Source: CAZWRV01 sp964636325
Lineage (GTDB): Bacteria; Verrucomicrobiota; Lentisphaeria; Victivallales; GWF2-50-93
Direction of reading: 5' to 3'
Assembly: GCA_964636325.1 (NCBI GenBank)
Contig: CAZWRV010000006.1
Coordinates: 1-64,000, forward strand
Length of the DNA stretch: 64,000 nucleotides
In this document: piece after piece, positions 42,400 through 49,398 of the stretch
Numbering within the stretch: the first letter of the stretch is position 1
How the letters are laid out: each line of letters begins with the position of its first letter
Made by a program: the position numbers and the translations under genes
Notes under the pieces: generated by a model
What the model was told of the DNA's origin: nothing
What the model saw: the letters and a program-made list of their open reading frames with translations, nothing else
Database searches by the model: none

Positions 42400-44154
42400 A
42401 TGCGATGCATGCTCCTGCCAACTGCGTTATTACGATTTTCCGGATTCGGCGATAACGTCCGACTGCTGCTTGCCCTTGCCCTAATGCTCGCGGCTTTTCT
42501 TGCAGTAGGCGAAGAGGGGAAAGTTCCGTCCCTGGCGCAGAAGCGGAAACCGGAACCGCTTAAGCTCCACGCCATCTTCTCCGACAACATGGTCGTACAG
42601 CGAAATACGCCGCTGAAGGTCTGGGGAACTTCGGCGCCCGAGGCCGATATTGCGGTCAAGTTCGCCGGCCAGGAGAAGGCTGCGAAGGCGGACGCCGGCG
42701 GAAGATGGATGATCCTTCTTGACAAGATGGAGGCCGGCGGCCCATACGAACTCTCCGCTTCATCCGGGGGCAAGACAACAACGCTGAAGAACATCATGGT
42801 AGGGGAAGTCTGGCTCTTCTGCGGCCAGTGGGACTATTATTGTAAGACAACCGCGAACAGCCCGCCTGAGCCTCAGCAGCCGCCTGCCGGGCTTAGGCCT
42901 GAGACAAGGATGCGAGGAATTCCATTAATTGCCTGCGGAAAGCCGCAGGATGAGATGTCGAGTAGTTCGAGGTGGGACAACATAAACGCCAACTGTTCCA
43001 TATATGCCTTTGCCGACGAGCTTCGGAATGACCTTAAAGTACCGATAGGCATCTATGCGGCATATTCGCCCGGAAGCCCGCTGGAGGCATGGATCCCATA
43101 CGAAGCTCTCGCCTCGGAGCCGGCGCTCGCAGACGTCCTCAATTCTTTCGAGAAAAGTCGGGCGGAATATGCGGAGAAGCTCAAGGAGCATGAGAAGAAG
43201 GTTGCCGAATGGGAGAGATCCGACAGGAACGGGAAATTCATGGAGAACCGCTATGTGGACGAGGGGAACAAGGGTTGCGAGCAGGGCTGGGCCAAGCCCG
43301 ACTTCGATGATTCGGAGTGGAAGGAGATGACATTGCCGGCCTATTGGGAGGAACTAATGGATATCGACGGTGCTGTCTGGTTCCGCAAGGAGATAGAGAT
43401 CCCGAAGAAATGGGCGGGCAGGCCGCTGACCCTCTCCCTCGGCATGATAAAGGACATGGACACCGCATACTTCAACGGCAAGGAGATAGGCAGGACCGGC
43501 GAAGGAACGCTTAACTATGCCGAAATGCCCCGCAAATATCCAATCCCCGCCACGGCTGTCGCCCAGGGGAAGTCGTTGATAGCAGTCAGGGTGTTCAACG
43601 AGTCCGGCAAAGGCGGATTCACCTGGTCGCGGAATTTCTACATCGCCTTCGGTCAGGAGAGGATAGACCTTGGCGGACCTTGGAAATATATGGTGGAGAA
43701 GGCTCTGAATCCGATACTAAGGCCAAGCCCGCCGCAGCCGCCGGCCGGGACTTCATCCCCCGCCCATCTCTACAACGGGATGATCCATCCCCTGGCGCCG
43801 CTCCCATCCAGAGGGATAGTCTTATGCCAGGGGGAGGCGAACACCGGCAGGATCCCCCAATACGCAAGCGCACTGAAGACGCTCGTCGGCTCATGGCGGA
43901 AGAACTTCGGGAATCCCGGAATGCCGTTCATCATCGTCCAGATGCCCGCCACGGCCGATCCGAAGAATCCGGAAATCAAGAAACGTATTGAAGCGCTGAC
44001 GGAGGCGCAAACCTCTGTCGCCAAAGAGCTTCCAAGTATATTCCCTGACACACTGGACGACGGCGGCGACGCCGGAAAGCGCGGGCAGGCCTGGAGAGGG
44101 ATCGCCGGAACAGCAATAAATACGATATACGGCAAGAAGGAAGACGCACCTTAG
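42400..44154 (+). CDS. Sialate O-acetylesterase homologue, probably catalytically inactive
   Basis: 584 aa. A hydrophobic N-terminal segment (RLLLALALMLAAFLAVG) is a signal peptide or anchor. The SASA scaffold is clear: LHAIFSDNMVVQRNTPLKVW, KNIMVGEVWLFCGQ, PIGIYAAYSPGSPLEAWIP, an inserted beta-galactosidase jelly-roll domain (WFRKEIEIPKKWAGRPLTLS, YFNGKEIGRTG), SRGIVLCQGEANTGRIPQY. The catalytic Ser motif GQSNM is replaced by GQWDY, and the C-terminal Asp-x-x-His dyad region reads DDGGDAGKRGQAWRG without the His. It may bind acetylated glycans rather than cleave them. The start is uncertain: ATG 42400 or 42409, neither with a good Shine-Dalgarno; a TTG at 42367 is also open. Confidence 0.82.
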   Translation: MRCMLLPTALLRFSGFGDNVRLLLALALMLAAFLAVGEEGKVPSLAQKRKPEPLKLHAIFSDNMVVQRNTPLKVWGTSAPEADIAVKFAGQEKAAKADAGGRWMILLDKMEAGGPYELSASSGGKTTTLKNIMVGEVWLFCGQWDYYCKTTANSPPEPQQPPAGLRPETRMRGIPLIACGKPQDEMSSSSRWDNINANCSIYAFADELRNDLKVPIGIYAAYSPGSPLEAWIPYEALASEPALADVLNSFEKSRAEYAEKLKEHEKKVAEWERSDRNGKFMENRYVDEGNKGCEQGWAKPDFDDSEWKEMTLPAYWEELMDIDGAVWFRKEIEIPKKWAGRPLTLSLGMIKDMDTAYFNGKEIGRTGEGTLNYAEMPRKYPIPATAVAQGKSLIAVRVFNESGKGGFTWSRNFYIAFGQERIDLGGPWKYMVEKALNPILRPSPPQPPAGTSSPAHLYNGMIHPLAPLPSRGIVLCQGEANTGRIPQYASALKTLVGSWRKNFGNPGMPFIIVQMPATADPKNPEIKKRIEALTEAQTSVAKELPSIFPDTLDDGGDAGKRGQAWRGIAGTAINTIYGKKEDAP

Positions 44155-44165
44155 TCCCTTCCGGT

Positions 44166-44208
44166 GCGACTTGGAAAACGTTTTTTCCAAAAGCAGTTTG
44201 CGCGCGCC
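44166..44208. repeat. Family B repeat fragment, copy 2
   Basis: 43 bp matching the complement of 25454-25496 with one mismatch, including the hairpin TTGGAAAACGTTTTTTCCAA and CAGTTTGCGCGCGCC. GTAAGGGCGC follows, as at the right end of copy 1; the left part of the larger element is missing. It lies between the convergent SASA-like and phoU genes. Confidence 0.8.
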
Positions 44209-44250
44209 GTAAGGGCGCATTTGTTCCGCGGGGGGAAAACTTCGCCTTCG

Positions 44251-44973
44251 TCATTCCTCCGACGGCAGTTCGTCTGGGGGGTCCTTCTCGGAAGGATCGT
44301 TGAGCTTGTCAGGCAGCGACGAACGATGCCGGACTATCCTTCCCTCCATCATGTATATGACGTCCTCGGCGATGTTGGTGGTGTAGTCGGCGATTCTTTC
44401 GAACTGCCTTGCCACGCCCAGGACGTGAAGATAGTATGCGGTCTTCTTCGGCTTTTTCCTTATGTGTTTCTTGACTTCGCGGTATATCTCGCGGTTCAGC
44501 GCGTCGACCTCGTCGTCCATGGCAAGGATTTTAGCGGCCTCTTCGGCATCCATATTGATCAGCGAGCCAAGGCTCTCCTTGAGCATGACCATGCTCTTGT
44601 CCATCATCAGGAAGAGATTGTCGAAGGGGCAGCGCTCCTCCTTCTCCTCCGCCATTGCGGCCGCGCGCTCCGCGACGTTCACGGCAAGATCGCCGATACG
44701 CTCGAGGTCCGAATTGATCTTCATGCAGGAGGTGACGTAGCGCAGGTCGAAGGCGACAGGCTGGTGCAGCGCGAGGATCTTGAGGCACTCCTCCTCGAGC
44801 TCGATCTCGAAGCGGTCGATCTCGTCGTCCTTCGCGATCACCTCCAGCGCCAGCCTGCCGTCAAGATCCTTGACCGAGCAGATCGCCCTCCTGACGTTGG
44901 TCTCGACCATGGCCGACAGCTGCAGTATCCTCCTCTTGAGATTCACCACTTCCTTGACAAGATGCACTGACAT
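44251..44973 (-). CDS. phoU: Phosphate signalling regulator PhoU
   Basis: 240 aa, two three-helix PhoU repeats. Signature residues: KDDEIDRFEIELEEECLKIL, LRYVTSCMKINSDLERIGDLAVNV in repeat 1 and MDDEVDALNREIYREVKKHI, ARQFERIADYTTNIAEDVIYM in repeat 2, with the E/DxxxD metal-binding motifs. PhoU links the Pst transporter to the PhoR kinase and restrains Pho signalling when phosphate is plentiful. The C-terminal acidic tail (NDPSEKDPPDELPSEE) is unusual. It ends the phoB-phoR-pstS-pstCAB-phoU array; the 175-bp gap before it carries word repeats and an 8-bp stem hairpin (CGCGGTTA/TAACCGCG at 45036-45055). Confidence 0.94.
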   Translation of the reverse strand: MSVHLVKEVVNLKRRILQLSAMVETNVRRAICSVKDLDGRLALEVIAKDDEIDRFEIELEEECLKILALHQPVAFDLRYVTSCMKINSDLERIGDLAVNVAERAAAMAEEKEERCPFDNLFLMMDKSMVMLKESLGSLINMDAEEAAKILAMDDEVDALNREIYREVKKHIRKKPKKTAYYLHVLGVARQFERIADYTTNIAEDVIYMMEGRIVRHRSSLPDKLNDPSEKDPPDELPSEE

Positions 44974-45148
44974 GGGGGATTCCGTCCGGGTTGTTGGTTA
45001 TTCGTTATTTGCTGATGGTTGACGGTTGTTTTAATCGCGGTTAATAATAACCGCGCACGGTGGCCATTCACGTTTTCACTCTTTCAAATCCGCCATCTTA
45101 TATCTACAATCTGCCATCCGGTATCTGACGTCCGGTATCCTCCTGCGG
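44974..45148. repeat. Word-like tract between pstB and phoU
   Basis: Contains GGTTATTCGTTATTTGC words (44994-45012), the hairpin at 45036-45055, and a run of ATCCGCCATCTTATATC, TACAATCTGCCATCCGG and TATCTGACGTCCGG variants (45078-45140). No gene is seen. Confidence 0.55.
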
Positions 45149-45931
45149 TCATCCGAACCTTCCGGAGATATAGTCTTCTGTCTTTTTATTTCTAGGGTTT
45201 GTGAATATCTGTTCGGTCGCGCCGAATTCGACGATATGGCCCTCGAAAAAGAACGCGGTGTAGTCGGAGACCCTGGCGGCCTGCTGCATGTTGTGCGTGA
45301 CGATGACGATGGTGAAGTCCTTTTCAAGCTCCTGTATGAGGTCTTCGATCTTGGATGTCCCGATGGGGTCGATGGCCGAGGTCGGCTCGTCCATCAGAAT
45401 CACCTCCGGCTCGATGGCGATGGCCCTTGCGATGCACAGGCGCTGCTGCTGCCCGCCGGAGAGCGCCATGCCGGGCTGGTTCAGCTTGTCCTTTACCTCA
45501 TCCCAGAGAGCTGCGTTGCGCAGGGCTTTCTCAACCCGCAAGGCGATATCGCCGCGGCTGAGCTTGTAATGCAGCCTGAGTCCGTATGCAATGTTCTCAT
45601 AGACCGACATGGGGAAGGGGGTCGGCTTCTGGAAGATCATACCCACCTTCCTTCTCAGCTCGAGGATGTCAACGGACGGGGATAGGATATTCTCATCGTC
45701 GAGAATAACCGTCCCTTCCGCCCTCTGTTCCCTGTAGAGCTCGTATATCCTGTTGTAGACCCTCAGGTGGGTGGACTTGCCGCACCCGGACGGGCCGATC
45801 ACCGCGGTCACCTTGTTCTTCGCGATGTCGATCTCGTTGCCGAAGAGGGCCTGATGCCCTCCGTAGAAGAAGTTGAGCCCCCTTACGGAGATTTTGACTT
45901 CGGGCCCGCCGTTTTTCTTTTCCGCCGTCAT
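45149..45931 (-). CDS. pstB: Phosphate ABC transporter ATP-binding protein PstB
   Basis: 260 aa. Walker A GPSGCGKSTHLR, Q-loop MIFQKPTPFPMSVYENIAYG, signature LSGGQQQRLCIARAIA, Walker B VILMDEPTSAIDPI, switch His in TIVIVTHNMQQAAR, and the usual C-terminal NPRNKKTEDYISGRFG. It energises phosphate import through PstCA. The true start is the ATG overlapping the pstA stop (ATGA); the open frame running further upstream lies inside pstA and is spurious. Confidence 0.96.
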   Translation of the reverse strand: MTAEKKNGGPEVKISVRGLNFFYGGHQALFGNEIDIAKNKVTAVIGPSGCGKSTHLRVYNRIYELYREQRAEGTVILDDENILSPSVDILELRRKVGMIFQKPTPFPMSVYENIAYGLRLHYKLSRGDIALRVEKALRNAALWDEVKDKLNQPGMALSGGQQQRLCIARAIAIEPEVILMDEPTSAIDPIGTSKIEDLIQELEKDFTIVIVTHNMQQAARVSDYTAFFFEGHIVEFGATEQIFTNPRNKKTEDYISGRFG

Positions 45932-46794
45932 GAGCCTTTGTCCTTGAAGCAATATCTTGCCGCGATGTTTAGCGAGAGGACCGCGAACGTGATGAGCAGC
46001 GACGCGCCCCAGGCGATCCTGATCAGCCCCTTGAACGGCGACATCGCATAGTCGTTTATCGTCACAGTCAGATTGGCGGTCGGGCCGGTGAAGAAATGCG
46101 CGACGTTGTACCATGGTTCGGCGGGCCAGTAATAGCAGTTCAATGCCGTGAAGAGCAGCGGGGCGGTCTCCCCGCTAACCCTCGCGATCGCGAGCAGGAC
46201 GCCTGTTATAAGGCCGGTCTTGGCGGCCCGGAAGACAATGTGCAGCGTCACCTTCCACCGCGGCGTTCCTAGGGCGAGCGCCGCCTCCCTCAGCGAGTTC
46301 GGAACCAGCGAAAGCATGTCCTCGGTAGTTCGCTGAACTACCGGCAGCATGATTATCGCGAGCGCGACCGCGCCGGAAAATCCGGAAAAATGACCCTGCG
46401 GTGCGACAAGCACCGTATAGACGAACAGACCGACTATTATTGATGGCATCCCCATCATGACGTTCGCCGAAAACCTCACGCAGTCGCCGATCCTGCTGCC
46501 ATGCCGCGCGAACTCCGAGAGGAATATGCCGCCGAGCAGCCCCAGGGGCACGCCCATAAGCGACGCCACGGCCGTTATCATGAAAGTCCCGAGCGTCGCG
46601 TTGGCGACTCCGCCGTCCTTGCCGTTCAGTGTGATATCCGTGAAGAACTTGTAGTTGAACGATTCGAAGCCCCTCTGCAGCACGACGAGGAGTATCCAGG
46701 CGAGGAAGAATATGCCTAGCAGGGCGGCAAGCACTGACATCGCGCTGACCGCCCCATTGAATAACTTCCTGATTTTCACCGAGCGCCTTTTCAC
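45928..46794 (-). CDS. pstA: Phosphate ABC transporter permease PstA
   Basis: 288 aa, six predicted transmembrane helices. The permease coupling (EAA) loop is in SLRESALALG-like form, here LVPNSLREAALALGTPRWKV. ATLGTFMITAVASLMGVPLG and VSGETAPLLFTAL are typical of PstA. The start is GTG, whose GTGA overlaps the pstC stop. It forms the membrane channel with PstC. Confidence 0.95.
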   Translation of the reverse strand: MKRRSVKIRKLFNGAVSAMSVLAALLGIFFLAWILLVVLQRGFESFNYKFFTDITLNGKDGGVANATLGTFMITAVASLMGVPLGLLGGIFLSEFARHGSRIGDCVRFSANVMMGMPSIIVGLFVYTVLVAPQGHFSGFSGAVALAIIMLPVVQRTTEDMLSLVPNSLREAALALGTPRWKVTLHIVFRAAKTGLITGVLLAIARVSGETAPLLFTALNCYYWPAEPWYNVAHFFTGPTANLTVTINDYAMSPFKGLIRIAWGASLLITFAVLSLNIAARYCFKDKGS

Positions 46795-47744
46795 AGGCCA
46801 CCTCCGGAACTCTTCCTGACCATGTTGACCCAGTGCTGCGCCAGAAGCTGGATCGCAAATGTGACGATGAAGAGGACAAGCCCCAGCTCAAGAAGGACGC
46901 TCCTGAAAAGGGGCTGGGAGACCGCCTCCGAGAACTGGCTTGCCAGCGTCGAGGCTATCGAGGTTCCGCCGTCGAAGAGGGAAATGGAGATCGTATGGGC
47001 GTTCCCGATTACGAACGTTATCGCCATCGTCTCGCCGATCGCCCGTCCCAGGCCGAGGAAGAGCGCCCCCAGCATCCCTTTCATCCCATACCGCATCGTC
47101 ACATGCCAGGTCACCTCCCATGTCGTCGCCCCGACCCCGTAGGCCGACTCCTTCACAACCGGCGGAACCATCAGGAAGACGTCGCGCATCACCGCGCTTA
47201 CAAACGGCAGGATCATAAGCGCCAGGATGATCCCGGCGGACATCATGCCTATGCCCATCGGCGTCCCCTTGAAGAACGGAATGAAGCCCAGCTTGGACGC
47301 CATAAACGGCTGTATATGGTTCTGCATGAACGGGCAGAATACAAAGAGACCCCACATCCCGTAGATGATGCTGGGTATAGCGGCAAGAAGATCGAGCCCC
47401 TGGCTTACCACGCGCCTTAGCGACGGGTGCGCCAGCTCCACAAGGAAGAGCGCGATGACGAAGCTCAAAGGGGCAGCGAGAATCATGGCGATCGCCGTCG
47501 AAACCAGGGTTCCGTAGATGCTCGGCAGCGCGCCGAACTGCTGGGATACGGGGTTCCACTCGCTCGACCAGAGAAAGGCGACCCCGAACTTGGCGATCGA
47601 CGGGAGGGAATGCAGCGCGAGCTGCAGGAAAAGCGCCGCCATGAGCAGAAGGACAACTGTCCCGCAGAGCCACGACGCCCATTTGAAGAGCATGTCTGAA
47701 AACAGGTTCCTGCCGGAACGGGCCTTCTTCATCGCCTGCGCCAT
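46791..47744 (-). CDS. pstC: Phosphate ABC transporter permease PstC
   Basis: 317 aa. Six transmembrane helices are predicted; the N-terminal extension and large first periplasmic loop (SSEWNPVSQQFGALPSIYGT) are characteristic of PstC, as are SIIYGMWGLFVFCP, VKESAYGVGATTWEV and LGRAIGETMAITFV. ATG 47744 has GGGAG five bases upstream; the frame 22 codons longer lacks one. It is followed by pstA with a GTGA overlap. Confidence 0.94.
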   Translation of the reverse strand: MAQAMKKARSGRNLFSDMLFKWASWLCGTVVLLLMAALFLQLALHSLPSIAKFGVAFLWSSEWNPVSQQFGALPSIYGTLVSTAIAMILAAPLSFVIALFLVELAHPSLRRVVSQGLDLLAAIPSIIYGMWGLFVFCPFMQNHIQPFMASKLGFIPFFKGTPMGIGMMSAGIILALMILPFVSAVMRDVFLMVPPVVKESAYGVGATTWEVTWHVTMRYGMKGMLGALFLGLGRAIGETMAITFVIGNAHTISISLFDGGTSIASTLASQFSEAVSQPLFRSVLLELGLVLFIVTFAIQLLAQHWVNMVRKSSGGGL

Positions 47745-47816
47745 TGAAACTCCCGTTAATCTCGAACATCTTACTAATAGTCCTATAAATGAATTGACAC
47801 AACTCGACATGTAGCC

Positions 47817-47856
47817 GCCTCATTGCATGAGGCGCCCACGGCCCATAAAGCCGTGG
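47817..47856. other. Tandem hairpins between pstS and pstC
   Basis: A perfect 7-bp stem, GCCTCAT/ATGAGGC (47817-47833), is followed by a 6-bp stem, CCACGG/CCGTGG (47836-47856). Both fall in the 250-bp gap between pstS and pstC. Stems in this place are commonly linked to differential expression of the abundant binding protein over the permeases; no T-tract is present. Confidence 0.5.
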
Positions 47857-47992
47857 CTGCAAATGTCAATCCAAGTATGGCTATATCAGTAATCGCGATC
47901 TCCCTCGTTATCTTCATCGTCTTCCGGAGGGTTTTGCTTGCGCGCCTTGCCGCAGCTTATGTGCGAAGGCAGGCCAAAACCGCATTCTCCAT

Positions 47993-49039
47993 TCACTTGA
48001 ACACCGGCTGCCCTCCCGCCTTTATATCCGCGGCCCACGCCTGGCGGACCATGTCCTTGACCGCGTCCGGGAGAGGCACATAGTTGAGCTCCTCCGCTAT
48101 CTGAGTTCCGCTCTTGTACGCCCAGTCGAAGAACTTGAGTATTTCGCCGGCCTTGGCCGCGTCGGCCTGTTCCTTGTGCATCAGAATGTATGTTGCTGCC
48201 ATCATAGGCCAGCTTTCATCTCCGGGCTGATCCGTCAGAACCATGAAGAAGCCCTTGGCATTCTTCCAGTCGGCGTTGGCCGCCGCGGCCTTGAATGAAT
48301 CCATGTTGGGCGAGACAAACTTGCCTGCGGCGTTCTGGAGCTGGGTATACTTCATGTCGTTCTCGAAGCAGTACGCCGATTCGACATATCCGATCGCGCC
48401 CTTAGTTTGGTCGACCAGGGTGGCGACTCCGGCGTTCTTCTGCCCGCCGAGCCCGCAGGGCCATGCTACTTCCTTGCCGCAGCCAGGACCGTTCTTCCAG
48501 TCCTCGGATACCTTGGAAAGATAGTTGGTGAAGTTCCACGTCGTCCCTGAAGAATCTGCGCGATGCACCACGACTATGTCCATGTCCATCAGCTTCACAC
48601 CGGGGTTGAGCCTGGCGATCTGAGGGTCGGTCCACTTCCTGATCTTGCCGAGAAAAATGTCCGCCAGGACTTTTCCGGTTAGCTTCAGCTCGCCGGGCTT
48701 GATCACGGGCAGATGGACGACCAGGACTATTCCCCCCATCACCGTCGGAAACTGCATCAGCCCGTCCTTGTCAAGCTCCTCCTTGGAAAGCGGTTCGTCG
48801 GACGCCCCGAAGTCGACGGTCTTGGCTTTTATTTGCGCCAGACCGGCTCCGGAGCCGACCGACTGGTAGTTGATCTTGGACTTGGAGAGGTTCGAATATG
48901 TCGCGATCCATTTCTGGTAGCAGGGCTGCGGGAACGACGCGCCCGCACCGTTGATCTTTGTCTGGGCTCCGACAACCATTCCACCGAATGCGACGGCGCA
49001 TGCTATAGCGCCAACGGCACAGATGCGTAGCAATTTCAT
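47993..49039 (-). CDS. pstS: Periplasmic phosphate-binding protein PstS
   Basis: 348 aa. Signal peptide about 1-25 (VGAIACAVAFGGMVVGAQ). Phosphate-binding segments GAGASFPQPCYQKW, SVGSGAGLAQI, DFGASDEPLS, VVHRADSSGTTWNFTNYL (the RSDxSGT loop) and KGAIGYVESAY are all present. It captures phosphate in the periplasm and passes it to PstCA. Transcription is probably controlled by the Pho box about 70 bases upstream. GGGAGAAG precedes the ATG. Confidence 0.96.
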   Translation of the reverse strand: MKLLRICAVGAIACAVAFGGMVVGAQTKINGAGASFPQPCYQKWIATYSNLSKSKINYQSVGSGAGLAQIKAKTVDFGASDEPLSKEELDKDGLMQFPTVMGGIVLVVHLPVIKPGELKLTGKVLADIFLGKIRKWTDPQIARLNPGVKLMDMDIVVVHRADSSGTTWNFTNYLSKVSEDWKNGPGCGKEVAWPCGLGGQKNAGVATLVDQTKGAIGYVESAYCFENDMKYTQLQNAAGKFVSPNMDSFKAAAANADWKNAKGFFMVLTDQPGDESWPMMAATYILMHKEQADAAKAGEILKFFDWAYKSGTQIAEELNYVPLPDAVKDMVRQAWAADIKAGGQPVFK

Positions 49040-49107
49040 GACGCTTCTCCCTTTTTAATGTATCAACGCGGATCTGCCTTTTATGGACAGTGAAATTAGC
49101 CCGGCAT

Positions 49108-49135
49108 TGTTAGGCCTTTGTTAGGAGGCTGTTAG
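49108..49135 (-). promoter_or_regulatory. Pho box upstream of pstS
   Basis: Three direct hexamers CTAACA on the pstS-coding strand (49113-49108, 49124-49119, 49135-49130), spaced exactly 11 bp. This is the geometry of PhoB/PhoP binding sites. A possible -10, CATAAA, lies at 49085-49080. Positions 49136-49311 further upstream contain only a family E fragment (about 49185-49215) and AT-rich DNA. Confidence 0.75.
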
Positions 49136-49311
49136 CAATGGATAAAATCGCCATGTTTATCCGTATGAAGGAAACGGATTTTCAGAGGAAGCGCCCGTCT
49201 GCGGTGACCGCAGTTTTGCCGGTGTGATATTTAAACCTAATATGTAAATGTCTTATTATGAGAGTGTTAATTTATAAAGCATATTTTCAACTGCGGCAAT
49301 TAAGTTAAAGT

Positions 49312-49360
49312 AGCGCAGGTATTCCTACCTGCGATGCCGCAGACAGGAATGCCTGCGTTA
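49312..49360. repeat. Double-hairpin repeat (family D), copy 2
   Basis: GCAGGTATTCCTACCTGC followed by GCAGACAGGAATGCCTGC, about 40 of 47 positions matching the complement of 18945-18994. The loops TTCC and GGAA are again complementary. The second stem has one mismatch. It lies between phoR and pstS. Confidence 0.75.
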
Positions 49361-49398
49361 GTTCAGGCGAGTTTCGGAGGATATCTCCGCAGCCGGCA

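Noticed and set aside
44164..44970. Long plus-strand ORF opposite phoU
   Set aside because: Antisense shadow caused by high-GC codon use; PhoU on the minus strand has clear family motifs.
45036..45055. Hairpin CGCGGTTA/TAACCGCG considered as a terminator after pstB
   Set aside because: No T-tract follows on the minus strand, and phoU continues the same transcription unit.
45932..46114. Upstream extension of the pstB reading frame
   Set aside because: It lies wholly inside pstA in another frame; the ATGA overlap at 45931 gives the proper start and the family N-terminus.
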